Below, one piece after another: positions 57,110-64,000 of a stretch of DNA of 64,000 bases. Position numbers and translations under genes: made by a program. The notes under the pieces were generated by a model, which saw only the letters and a list, made by a program, of their open reading frames with translations, had not been told where the DNA came from and made no database searches. The DNA comes from Halomonas sp. TA22 (GTDB lineage Bacteria; Pseudomonadota; Gammaproteobacteria; Pseudomonadales; Halomonadaceae). The DNA lies in contig NZ_CP053108.1 of NCBI RefSeq assembly GCF_013009075.1, positions 2,232,001 through 2,296,000 on the forward strand, written 5' to 3'. Numbering within the stretch: position 1 is the stretch's first letter; every line of letters begins with the position of its first letter.

Positions 57110-57436
57110 ACCACGCTCCTTTATCTAGCGTTACTAGCGTTGCTTTTTCCCTTGGGTAACCCCAAAGTCTGGTCACTATATGCTCGGATTCACAAAGCGT
57201 AGCATGCCAGACGGTACGTGATAGCCTTACTTTCTTTATGACTATCATTGGGATATTCAATCGCTGGAATATTCGCCGAGAGCCCTCCCTCATAGCGTTC
57301 CGGCGCGACAGAGGTCGATGCTTGCAAGTCATCTGAATACATCTTAACGTCTTGTTGTATACGCTTTGTGCGGTAGGGCAGGTGCCGATCGCGCATATCA
57401 ATTAAGGCGCAAACAATAAAGCGAAGGAAGGGCAGC
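57110..57436. other. Divergent catalase-puuE intergenic region
   Basis: 327 bases without a credible gene. The puuE side holds a candidate GntR operator (57355-57364) and AAGGAAGG before the puuE ATG. The catalase side is AT-rich with no clear consensus promoter that I could place. I do not see an OxyR-type site I could defend by eye. Confidence 0.6.
57355..57364. promoter_or_regulatory. Candidate GntR operator upstream of puuE
   Basis: TTGTATACGC, 8 of 10 to TTGTATACAA, lies 73 bases before the puuE start. The left half is perfect and the right half degenerate, so it may be a weaker site. Confidence 0.45.
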
Positions 57437-58375
57437 ATGGGCGCGAGAGGGACATCTTATCCCCGAGATCTGATCGGCTACGGGCGCAATCCGCCCGAGG
57501 CCAACTGGCCTGGCCGAGCACGGATCGCCGTGCAGTTCGTGCTCAATTACGAGGAGGGAGGCGAGAGCTGTGTGCTGCATGGCGACAGCCACTCCGAGCG
57601 GTTCCTTTCCGAGATCGTCGGTGCCGAGGCCTACCCTGAGCGCCACATGAGCATGGAGTCAATCTACGAGTATGGCTCGCGGGCTGGCGTATGGCGGGTA
57701 CTGAATGAGTTCGAGCGTCGCGGCCTGCCGCTCACCGTGTTCGGTGTGGCCATGGCACTGGAGCGTCACCCCGAGGTGGCCCAGGCCTTCCAAGAGCTGG
57801 GACATGAGATCGCCTGCCACGGCTGGCGCTGGATCCACTACCAAGGCATGCATGAGAATGTCGAGCGCGAGCACATGCGCCGCGCCATCGAGATCTTCCA
57901 AAACCTCTATGGCGAGAAGCCACTGGGCTGGTATACCGGTCGCGATAGCCCCAATACCCGGCGGCTGGTGCTCGATGAGGGTTCGTTTCTGTACGACAGC
58001 GACTACTATGGTGACGACCTGCCGTTCTGGAGCCGCCAGCAGGACAGCCAGGGCGAGGCGCACGATCATTTGATAGTGCCCTATACCCTGGATACCAACG
58101 ACATGCGTTTCGCCACGCCCCAGGGGTTCAACACCGGCGAGCACTTCTTTACTTACCTGCGCGACGCCTTCGACGTGCTCTATGCCGAAGGCGAAGAGAC
58201 CCCGAAGATGCTCTCGGTAGGCCTGCACTGCCGGCTGATCGGTCGCCCAGGGCGCTTCCGCGCACTGCAGCGCTTCCTCGACCATATCGAGGCCCACGAT
58301 CGCGTGTGGGTGTCCCGCCGCGTGGATATCGCGCGGCATTGGGCCGAGTATCATCCGGCGCCGAAAATCCGCTAA
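57437..58375 (+). CDS. puuE: Allantoinase, PuuE type (polysaccharide deacetylase fold)
   Basis: PuuE hydrolyses allantoin to allantoate without a metal-dependent amidohydrolase fold. The 312-residue protein has YPRDLIGYGRNPPEANWPG at the N terminus, FVLNYEEGGE in the place of the NodB Asp-Asp motif, and HEIACHGWRWIHYQ, which are family marks. AAGGAAGG precedes the ATG. With PuuD, UraH and UraD it completes urate to allantoate. No allantoate amidohydrolase or ureidoglycolate enzyme is in this window. Confidence 0.92.
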   Translation: MGARGTSYPRDLIGYGRNPPEANWPGRARIAVQFVLNYEEGGESCVLHGDSHSERFLSEIVGAEAYPERHMSMESIYEYGSRAGVWRVLNEFERRGLPLTVFGVAMALERHPEVAQAFQELGHEIACHGWRWIHYQGMHENVEREHMRRAIEIFQNLYGEKPLGWYTGRDSPNTRRLVLDEGSFLYDSDYYGDDLPFWSRQQDSQGEAHDHLIVPYTLDTNDMRFATPQGFNTGEHFFTYLRDAFDVLYAEGEETPKMLSVGLHCRLIGRPGRFRALQRFLDHIEAHDRVWVSRRVDIARHWAEYHPAPKIR

Positions 58376-58510
58376 GGCTGGTGGTTCGTCGTACCGGGAG
58401 ATTCGGACGTCATATCCCGTGGAATTGATGGTCGGCGCTGGGAGTGCCTGCTGTGCGATACTTGTCGGTCCGCCTTCCCAGGCACATCTATCGTCGATTG
58501 ACAGGTTGCT

Positions 58511-59353
58511 ATGACGCCACACATCGGTCAGCGGATCACGGCGCAGTATGCCGAATTGAGCGCGCAGGAGCAGCGCGTGGCCACTTTCATTCTCGATCAC
58601 TTCGATGATCTGGCGGTATACAGCGCCGCCGATCTGTCACGTTTGACAGGAGTGTCGAAGTCGACGGTCAGCCGCCTCTTCAAGCGCCTCGGCTTCGATA
58701 GCTTTCGCTCTGTCAAGGAGCATGCTCGTCAACTGCGCAGTCTGGGCATGCCGCTGGTCACCAATGCCAATGCCATGGGCGTCGATAGCGAGCCCTTCAA
58801 ACGCCACTTCAAACGCGAGCAGGAAAACTTGCAACGCTGCCTGATGGGCATCGAGACGCACACCTTCGAGGCCATCGTGCACGCTCTGGATAGCGCACGC
58901 CAAATCATCGTGGTTGGGCTCCGCAATGGCTATCCGCTGGCCATGCACTGTCGCCAGCAACTGATCCAGGCGCGTGAACGGGTCAGACTCGCCCCGGAGC
59001 CTAACCAGTCTCTTGCCGAGGAACTGGTGGGACTGGGAGAAGAGGACTTGGTGGTCCTCTTCGGTTTCCGGCGTCGCCCGCGGATCTTCGAGACATTGAT
59101 GGAGATGCTGGGCACCATGCCCTGCCGGGTATTGTTGATCGCCGATGCCACGGCGGCGGAGTTCGACAAGCAGGTCGACTGGCGGCTGGAGTGCTCCCTC
59201 GATAGCGTTTCCGCCTTCAACAGTTATGCTAGTGCCATGAGCCTAATCAGCCTGTTGGCCAATGGTTTGTTGCATTACCGTCTCGCCCAGGGCCGCTCGC
59301 GTATCGATGCCGTGAGCGATCTCTACCAGCAACTGGGTGAACTTGCGCCCTGA
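58511..59353 (+). CDS. MurR/RpiR-family transcriptional regulator
   Basis: A 280-residue regulator with an N-terminal RpiR helix-turn-helix (LSRLTGVSKSTVSRLFKRLGF near 40-60) and a C-terminal SIS domain (about 120-260; IIVVGLRNGYPLAMHCRQQL). SIS domains in this family usually sense phosphosugars or other metabolites, and some members control purine or hydantoin catabolism. It lies immediately before the second ABC operon and so is its most likely regulator. Its base composition is like that of the upstream DNA, unlike the ABC genes that follow. Confidence 0.88.
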   Translation: MTPHIGQRITAQYAELSAQEQRVATFILDHFDDLAVYSAADLSRLTGVSKSTVSRLFKRLGFDSFRSVKEHARQLRSLGMPLVTNANAMGVDSEPFKRHFKREQENLQRCLMGIETHTFEAIVHALDSARQIIVVGLRNGYPLAMHCRQQLIQARERVRLAPEPNQSLAEELVGLGEEDLVVLFGFRRRPRIFETLMEMLGTMPCRVLLIADATAAEFDKQVDWRLECSLDSVSAFNSYASAMSLISLLANGLLHYRLAQGRSRIDAVSDLYQQLGELAP

Positions 59354-59514
59354 GCTTGGAGCTTCTCCCCACGCCTTGCGCGCCATAACGGTGCGCAAAA
59401 TCACTCAGAATCACCATTGAAGTGCCTCTGGCGGGCGCCAATGACATTCGTGGTGGCACGGACCGAAGCCTGCGGCCAGCCAGTGGTTTGCCTAAACAGA
59501 GAATCATGAATTCT

Positions 59515-59530
59515 TGGCACACTTGTTGCT
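59515..59530 (+). promoter_or_regulatory. Sigma-54 (-24/-12) promoter of the second ABC operon
   Basis: TGGCACACTTGTTGCT matches the sigma-54 form: GG and GC are separated by exactly 10 bases, and TGGCAC and TTGCT are intact. It lies 90 bases before the second binding-protein gene, giving a start about 12 bases downstream. Sigma-54 promoters need an enhancer-binding activator; none is in the window. Confidence 0.6.
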
Positions 59531-59570
59531 TGTAATGAAACGAAAGTTTCTGATTTTCTATTTATGATAC

Positions 59571-59585
59571 ATTTGTCCCACAAAT
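59571..59585. repeat. Inverted repeat between the sigma-54 promoter and the second ABC operon
   Basis: ATTTGT, CCC and ACAAAT make a perfect 6-base inverted repeat about 35 bases before the second binding-protein gene. A smaller hairpin, GAAAC..GTTTC, lies at 59537-59550. Either could be a regulator-binding site in the transcribed leader. Confidence 0.35.
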
Positions 59586-59619
59586 CATGAACAATTCCTG
59601 TCGCTGATAGGGGGTCGTA

Positions 59620-61224
59620 ATGAAACGAGGGTATATCAAGCTGTTGGTAGCCATCTCGGCGAGCACTGTTCTCAGTGGTCCATTGATGGCAAGTGAAGAA
59701 ACGGTGCTTCGAATAGGCATGACGGTGTCTGGTATTCCACAGACAACTGGGCAAGCAAATCAAGGTGGTGAAGGCCATCGCTTCGTTGCGTTGCAGCTCT
59801 ACGATGCATTGGTAGCCTGGGATCTTAGACACTCCGATGAGCCAGCTGAACTTGTTCCGGGCTTGGCGAAATCATGGGAGGTCGACCCGGATGATCCTAC
59901 GCGTTGGTTGTTTACGCTTCGCGAAGGAGTAGAATTTCATGATGGGTCCGTGTTCAATGCGGATTCAGTAATATGGAATTTCGATAAAATTTTCAAGGAA
60001 GACGCTCCGCAATATGATGCTAGGCAGGCGTCCCAAGTCTTGAATAGAATTCCAGGAGTGGATAGCTACGAGAAAATTGGCGAATACAAGATTGCTATTA
60101 CAACGCCCTACCCCGATAGCCAACTTCCCTATCAATTAACGTGGTTCATGATTTCCAGTCCCGCCCACTTTTCTGAAGTAGGCAACGACTGGGATGCCTT
60201 TGCAGAGCAGCCATCCGGCACGGGGCCATGGACCTTGGATAATATAGTTTCCAGGCAGCGAGTTGAAATGATTCGCAATGAAAACTACTGGGATAAAGAG
60301 CGGATCCCTCAGACAGATCGTCTTATTCTGGTCCCCATGCCCGAACCAACCACGCGGACTGCTGCGCTACTTTCCGGCCAAGTTGACTGGATCGAGGCGC
60401 CCTCGCCAGACAGTATTCCACGCCTTGAGTCGGCTGGTATGCAGATTGTAACTAATATTTATCCACACGTATGGCCATGGACGTTTAGTCATATCGAGGG
60501 ATCACCATGGAATGACATTAACGTGCGCAAGGCAGCGAATCTGGCAATCGACCGGGAGGGGCTCGTCGAGATGCTTGGAGGGATGGCTGCACCGAGTTAT
60601 GGACAAGTTCCGCGTGAGCATCCTTGGTATGGAAATCCAAATTTCGACATCCGATATGATCCAGATGAAGCCAGGAGATTACTTGCCGAGTCTGGCTATA
60701 GTCAAAGCAATCCGGTAAATGTGACAGTTCTGATTTCACCCAGTGGTTCTGGACAAATGCAGCCACTCCCAATGAACGAATATATTCAGGCAAATCTTTC
60801 CGAGGTGGGAATAAATGTTGACTACCAAGTAGTTGAATGGACTGCGCTGAGGAATGTATCGCGAGTTGGGGCACAAGCTCCGGAAAGCCGTGGCATTCAT
60901 GCATTTAACCATAGCTATGGTACTTCAAGCCCTTTTGAGGCATATACTCGATTTTTTCATAGTGCAATGGTTCCTCCGCATGGAAGAAATTGGGGGTATA
61001 CGATAAACAATGAAATTGATGAACTGCTTGATGAAGTGCTTGTCACTTTCGATCCTGATGAGCAGGCTCAACTCTTGGCACGTGTCAATGAAATTTTAGT
61101 AGATGACGCGCATTGGTTGTGGGTGGTTCATGATGTGAGTCCTCGGGCACTTTCGCCAAGAGTTAGTGGGTTCATACCACCACAGAGCTGGTATATAGAC
61201 TTGACGAATGTTGTCGTTAAATAG
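59620..61224 (+). CDS. ABC importer 2, substrate-binding protein (SBP_bac_5 family)
   Basis: A 534-residue periplasmic binding protein with a signal peptide cut likely after LMA (residue 24). It parallels the protein at 48967 throughout: RIGMTVSGIPQTTGQ, LREGVEFHDGSVFNADSVIW, INVRKAANLAIDREGL and SGSGQMQPLPMNEYIQ. The identity is about one half by eye. The codons are clearly richer in A and T than in the first operon, so the copy is an old paralogue or a transferred one. The ligand is unknown. Confidence 0.9.
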   Translation: MKRGYIKLLVAISASTVLSGPLMASEETVLRIGMTVSGIPQTTGQANQGGEGHRFVALQLYDALVAWDLRHSDEPAELVPGLAKSWEVDPDDPTRWLFTLREGVEFHDGSVFNADSVIWNFDKIFKEDAPQYDARQASQVLNRIPGVDSYEKIGEYKIAITTPYPDSQLPYQLTWFMISSPAHFSEVGNDWDAFAEQPSGTGPWTLDNIVSRQRVEMIRNENYWDKERIPQTDRLILVPMPEPTTRTAALLSGQVDWIEAPSPDSIPRLESAGMQIVTNIYPHVWPWTFSHIEGSPWNDINVRKAANLAIDREGLVEMLGGMAAPSYGQVPREHPWYGNPNFDIRYDPDEARRLLAESGYSQSNPVNVTVLISPSGSGQMQPLPMNEYIQANLSEVGINVDYQVVEWTALRNVSRVGAQAPESRGIHAFNHSYGTSSPFEAYTRFFHSAMVPPHGRNWGYTINNEIDELLDEVLVTFDPDEQAQLLARVNEILVDDAHWLWVVHDVSPRALSPRVSGFIPPQSWYIDLTNVVVK

Positions 61225-61239
61225 GTAAGGACGATTTTG

Positions 61240-62193
61240 ATGTGGTCATATTCCCTGTACCGTTTGATTTATGCCATTCCGATTGCACTGGCTGTTTCTG
61301 TCATTGTATTCGCTTTAGTCTACATTGGGCCAGGGGATCCCCTTGATGCTGTTCTTCCCGATGAGGCAAGCGTTGCAGATATTGAGCGTATTCGTGCTCA
61401 CTATGGCTTCGACAAACCGCTACCCGCACAATACGGTATCTGGTTATGGAACGCGGTGCAGGGCGATTTAGGTAAATCCATTGGTTCGGGCCGCCCAGTG
61501 ATGAAGGAGGTTATTGATGCCGCTAAGAATACAGCCATCTTGGCAGCGTTCGCTTTCTCACTCGGCTTCCCGGTTGCAGTCGCTATCGGTGCACTTGCAG
61601 GTTATTACCATGGTGGCTGGTTAGATCGTGTTCTTAGTGCTGTGAGCGTAACTGGAATTAGTATTCCACATTACTGGCTTGGTATGGTGCTTGTGACGCT
61701 CTTTGCGGTTGAGTTTGGCAACCTTCCCGCTATGGGTATGTCACCCTATGATAGTTCCGGCTGGGCATTCGATACCGAACATTTTCGGCATCTGATTCTC
61801 CCTTTATTGACAATTTCCGCAATTCCAATGGCAATAGTTGCTCGCGTGACCCGTGCTTGTGTCGCCGAAACAATGGCTTCCGAGGTGACACAGGCACTAA
61901 GGGCAAAGGGGCTCAACGAGCCAGCCGTTTTCCTCCATGTCCTGCGTAACGCGGCTCCTACGATTATGGCAGTGATGGGATTGGAAATAGGAAATTTACT
62001 GGGTGGATCCATTTTAATAGAGACGGTTTTTGCTTGGCCTGGTACGGGATTTCTTCTGAATGAGGCTATTTTACAGAGAGATTTACCAGTACTACAGGGA
62101 GCCATACTACTCATGGCCCTGTTTTTTGTAGTCCTGAACCTCATGGTGGATTTGATGCAAAACATTATCGATAGAAGAATCCAGCGCGCATGA
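61240..62193 (+). CDS. ABC importer 2, permease (DppB-like)
   Basis: A 317-residue permease with about six helices, parallel to the one at 50652: YRLIYAIPIALAVSVIVFAL at the N terminus, GPGDPLDAV, and the EAA loop QALRAKGLNEPAVFLHVLRN near 215-235. ATG 61240 has AAGGA upstream; a TTG one codon before is also open. It lies 15 bases after the binding-protein gene. Confidence 0.91.
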   Translation: MWSYSLYRLIYAIPIALAVSVIVFALVYIGPGDPLDAVLPDEASVADIERIRAHYGFDKPLPAQYGIWLWNAVQGDLGKSIGSGRPVMKEVIDAAKNTAILAAFAFSLGFPVAVAIGALAGYYHGGWLDRVLSAVSVTGISIPHYWLGMVLVTLFAVEFGNLPAMGMSPYDSSGWAFDTEHFRHLILPLLTISAIPMAIVARVTRACVAETMASEVTQALRAKGLNEPAVFLHVLRNAAPTIMAVMGLEIGNLLGGSILIETVFAWPGTGFLLNEAILQRDLPVLQGAILLMALFFVVLNLMVDLMQNIIDRRIQRA

Positions 62194-62308
62194 TACGGGT
62201 TTTTTTCGGCAGTTGCACGGATTGAAAACGTTTCGTGGGTGCATGACTTGAGCGGAAAAAATGATGAGTCATGCAGAGAGGCTGAACTATGAATCCCAAG
62301 GCAGAAAG

Positions 62309-63217
62309 ATGAAAGCAAATATAACTAGTCCATATATCAAAGACGAAGGGGCTGGAAGCGAAAGGATGGAGCTCCCAGCACCACGCTATTGGAAACGTGT
62401 CGTACGGCATCTTCTCAGGGACCCTGTCACCATAGGCTGTACTTTGATAATTGTGGCAGTTGTAGGAGCGGCCATCGCAGCGCCTTTCATTGCTCCGGCC
62501 AATCCGTTTGAGGCATCCATGATGAACAGGCTTCAACCCATCGGCTCTGAAGGTTATTTGCTGGGCACGGACCGTTTGGGACGAGATATCCTGTCTCGTT
62601 TGCTTTATGGAGGGCGGGTGTCATTGATCATGGGGATTGCTCCAGTACTTTTAGCCGTGCTCATCGGCGGTGGAATGGGAATACTGGCAGGTTACGCTGG
62701 TGGTTTCATGAATACTGTCATCATGCGTACTATGGATGTCTTCTATGCGTTTCCGTCAATCCTGCTGGCCATCGCTATTGCTGGAGCAATGGGGCCGGGA
62801 ATCTCTAACGGAATAATCGCATTGACATTGGTATTTATTCCACCAATGACTCGTGTGGCGGAGAGTGCTGCCACTCAAATTCGCAAACATGATTATATAG
62901 AAGCAGCCCGAGCTGCTACCTCGTCACATTATAGAGTACTACGAGTACATGTGGTTGGAAATGTCGTTGGTACTATCTTGGTCTATGCGACGAGCCTAGT
63001 GAGTCTCTCTATCATAATTGCCTCGGGCCTCAGCTTTTTAGGTTTGGGAGTGAGTCCTCCTAACCCGGAATGGGGTTTGATGCTGAGCGATCTCCGTGAG
63101 TCGATCTATTTCAATCCTTGGGTGGCGGTGCTTCCGGGATTAATGATCTTTGTGACTTCCGTCAGCTTCAATCTCCTGAGTGATGGATTAAGAAGTGCAA
63201 TGGATATTAGATTGTGA
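62309..63217 (+). CDS. ABC importer 2, permease (DppC-like)
   Basis: A 302-residue permease from ATG 62309, parallel to the one at 51624. It has [22 protein letters not shown] and the EAA loop [21 protein letters not shown] near 195-215. AAGG is seven bases before this ATG; an earlier start at 62261 would add 16 residues without homology to the first copy. The gap of 115 bases to the upstream permease gene is longer than in the first operon. Confidence 0.88.
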   Translation: MKANITSPYIKDEGAGSERMELPAPRYWKRVVRHLLRDPVTIGCTLIIVAVVGAAIAAPFIAPANPFEASMMNRLQPIGSEGYLLGTDRLGRDILSRLLYGGRVSLIMGIAPVLLAVLIGGGMGILAGYAGGFMNTVIMRTMDVFYAFPSILLAIAIAGAMGPGISNGIIALTLVFIPPMTRVAESAATQIRKHDYIEAARAATSSHYRVLRVHVVGNVVGTILVYATSLVSLSIIIASGLSFLGLGVSPPNPEWGLMLSDLRESIYFNPWVAVLPGLMIFVTSVSFNLLSDGLRSAMDIRL

Positions 63218-63228
63218 GAGGTGACAAT

Positions 63229-64000
63229 ATGGCCGTCAATGTGGGAAGTAATAGCCAGCACCAATTGGAAGAGCATGCCCGTGGTGGTCCTGCGCAACCC
63301 TTATTAATAGCGAATAAGCTTAAGAAACATTTTCCTGTCAGATCTAAAGCGTTTACTAGCCGGAAGATGGTTCGAGCGGTGGAAGGCATCAGCTTCTCAA
63401 TAGATAAAGGGGAAACGGTTGGGATTGTTGGAGAATCGGGCTGTGGGAAATCCACCACTGCCCGATTGATAATGGGCCTTGTTTCCGCTGACGACGGTGA
63501 GCTGATTTTCGATGGAGACCCGGTAGGATGCAGAGGCGGGTTAAGCTGGGAGAAATACCGACGCCAAGTCCAGATGGTTTTTCAGGATTCGTATTCGTCT
63601 TTGAATCCTAGACTGTCGGTGGAAGATAGCGTGGCGTTTGGCCCACAAAGTAATGGTATCAAAGCACACGAAGCGATAGAAAAATCACATATATTATTGA
63701 GGAAAGTGGGGCTTAATGTAGGGCTTTATAGTCGCCGTTTTCCTCATGAATTATCGGGAGGGCAGCGACAGCGGGTCAACATCGCGCGTGCTCTAGCGCT
63801 TAAGCCAAGGTTGTTGATTTTAGATGAAGCCGTATCTGCATTAGATAAATCTGTTGAGGCGCAGGTTCTTAATCTGCTGGTGGAATTGAAGAATACGCTT
63901 CAATTGACATACTTGTTTATCTCCCATGACCTCAATGTTATCTATTATATTTGTGACCGGGTCCTCGTTATGTATCTCGGTGAGATTGTCGAGATTGGTC
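63229..64000 (+). CDS. ABC importer 2, ATPase (OppF/DppF-like), 3' end cut off
   Basis: The first 257 codons of a nucleotide-binding protein. They contain Walker [11 protein letters not shown]-loop [13 protein letters not shown], signature [15 protein letters not shown], Walker [13 protein letters not shown] and the H-loop FISHDL. It parallels the ATPase at 52517, and confirms that the F-type ATPase comes first in both operons. GAGAGG lies before ATG 63229. The gene continues beyond the window; a D-type ATPase is expected next. Confidence 0.9.
   Translation, partial: MAVNVGSNSQHQLEEHARGGPAQPLLIANKLKKHFPVRSKAFTSRKMVRAVEGISFSIDKGETVGIVGESGCGKSTTARLIMGLVSADDGELIFDGDPVGCRGGLSWEKYRRQVQMVFQDSYSSLNPRLSVEDSVAFGPQSNGIKAHEAIEKSHILLRKVGLNVGLYSRRFPHELSGGQRQRVNIARALALKPRLLILDEAVSALDKSVEAQVLNLLVELKNTLQLTYLFISHDLNVIYYICDRVLVMYLGEIVEIG

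Noticed and set aside
55418-57202. A 594-codon open frame on the plus strand
   Set aside because: It is antisense to the catalase gene, whose active-site motifs are intact. The frame is long only because GC-rich codons rarely give stops on the other strand.
58446-58487. Hairpin GTGCCTG...CAGGCAC upstream of the RpiR gene as a terminator of puuE
   Set aside because: The loop is about 30 bases and no T-run follows, so it is not a convincing terminator.
62261-62308. Earlier start codons for the second DppC-like permease
   Set aside because: The added 16 residues have no counterpart in the parallel gene at 51624, while ATG 62309 has AAGG at good spacing.

Overview
The window reads as a chromosomal segment of a halophilic gammaproteobacterium, most likely a Halomonas-type organism (Oceanospirillales). 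I infer this from the dnaA-dnaN-recF-gyrB origin-proximal block, the pepP-ubiH-ubiI and zapA-6S RNA-fau arrangements, the acidic GC-rich proteins and the LPS heptose/Kdo gene set. I see no insertion sequence, prophage, CRISPR array, rRNA or tRNA. The first gene (dnaA) and the last (an ABC ATPase) run off the ends.

Layout. 1-5.4 kb: 3' end of dnaA, then dnaN, recF and gyrB. Four parS-like ParB sites lie within 3.9 kb (two inside recF, one after gyrB, one upstream of gmhB). 5.4-9.2 kb: gmhB, glyS and glyQ on the minus strand. 9.3-21.6 kb: an LPS core locus with hldD, waaF, three further GT9 heptosyltransferase-like genes, GT2 and GT4 transferases, a Kdo kinase, hldE and waaA, plus an MdoB-like sulfatase-fold membrane enzyme. 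21.6-31.9 kb: rpiA, ilvA, a 31-residue membrane peptide gene with its own promoter and terminator, fau, 6S RNA, zapA, ygfB, pepP, ubiH, an NCS2 purine-type permease and ubiI. 31.9-43.6 kb: S41 protease, envC-like, gpmI, rhodanese, secB, rsmE, a cvfB-like S1 protein, gshB, a TonB-like protein, yqgE, ruvX, a four-helix membrane protein and pyrB. 43.8-45.5 kb: an SDR and an IclR regulator.

45.6-58.4 kb is a urate-to-allantoate module: membrane urate oxidase with a fused cytochrome c (puuD), hydroxyisourate hydrolase (uraH), OHCU decarboxylase (uraD) and PuuE-type allantoinase. With them are a GntR/FCD regulator, a five-gene Opp/Dpp-type ABC importer, a racemase-fold protein and a catalase. A palindrome close to TTGTATACAA lies upstream of uraD/uraH, gntR, the ABC operon, puuE and, about 16 kb away, the purine permease set between ubiH and ubiI. 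I infer one regulon that links purine uptake, urate oxidation and the ABC importer.

58.5-64 kb: an RpiR regulator, then a second ABC operon that is paralogous to the first gene for gene but clearly AT-richer. It has a well-formed sigma-54 promoter and runs off the end of the window. The substrate of either importer cannot be read from sequence; the context points to a purine-ring or hydantoin-type compound rather than peptides.
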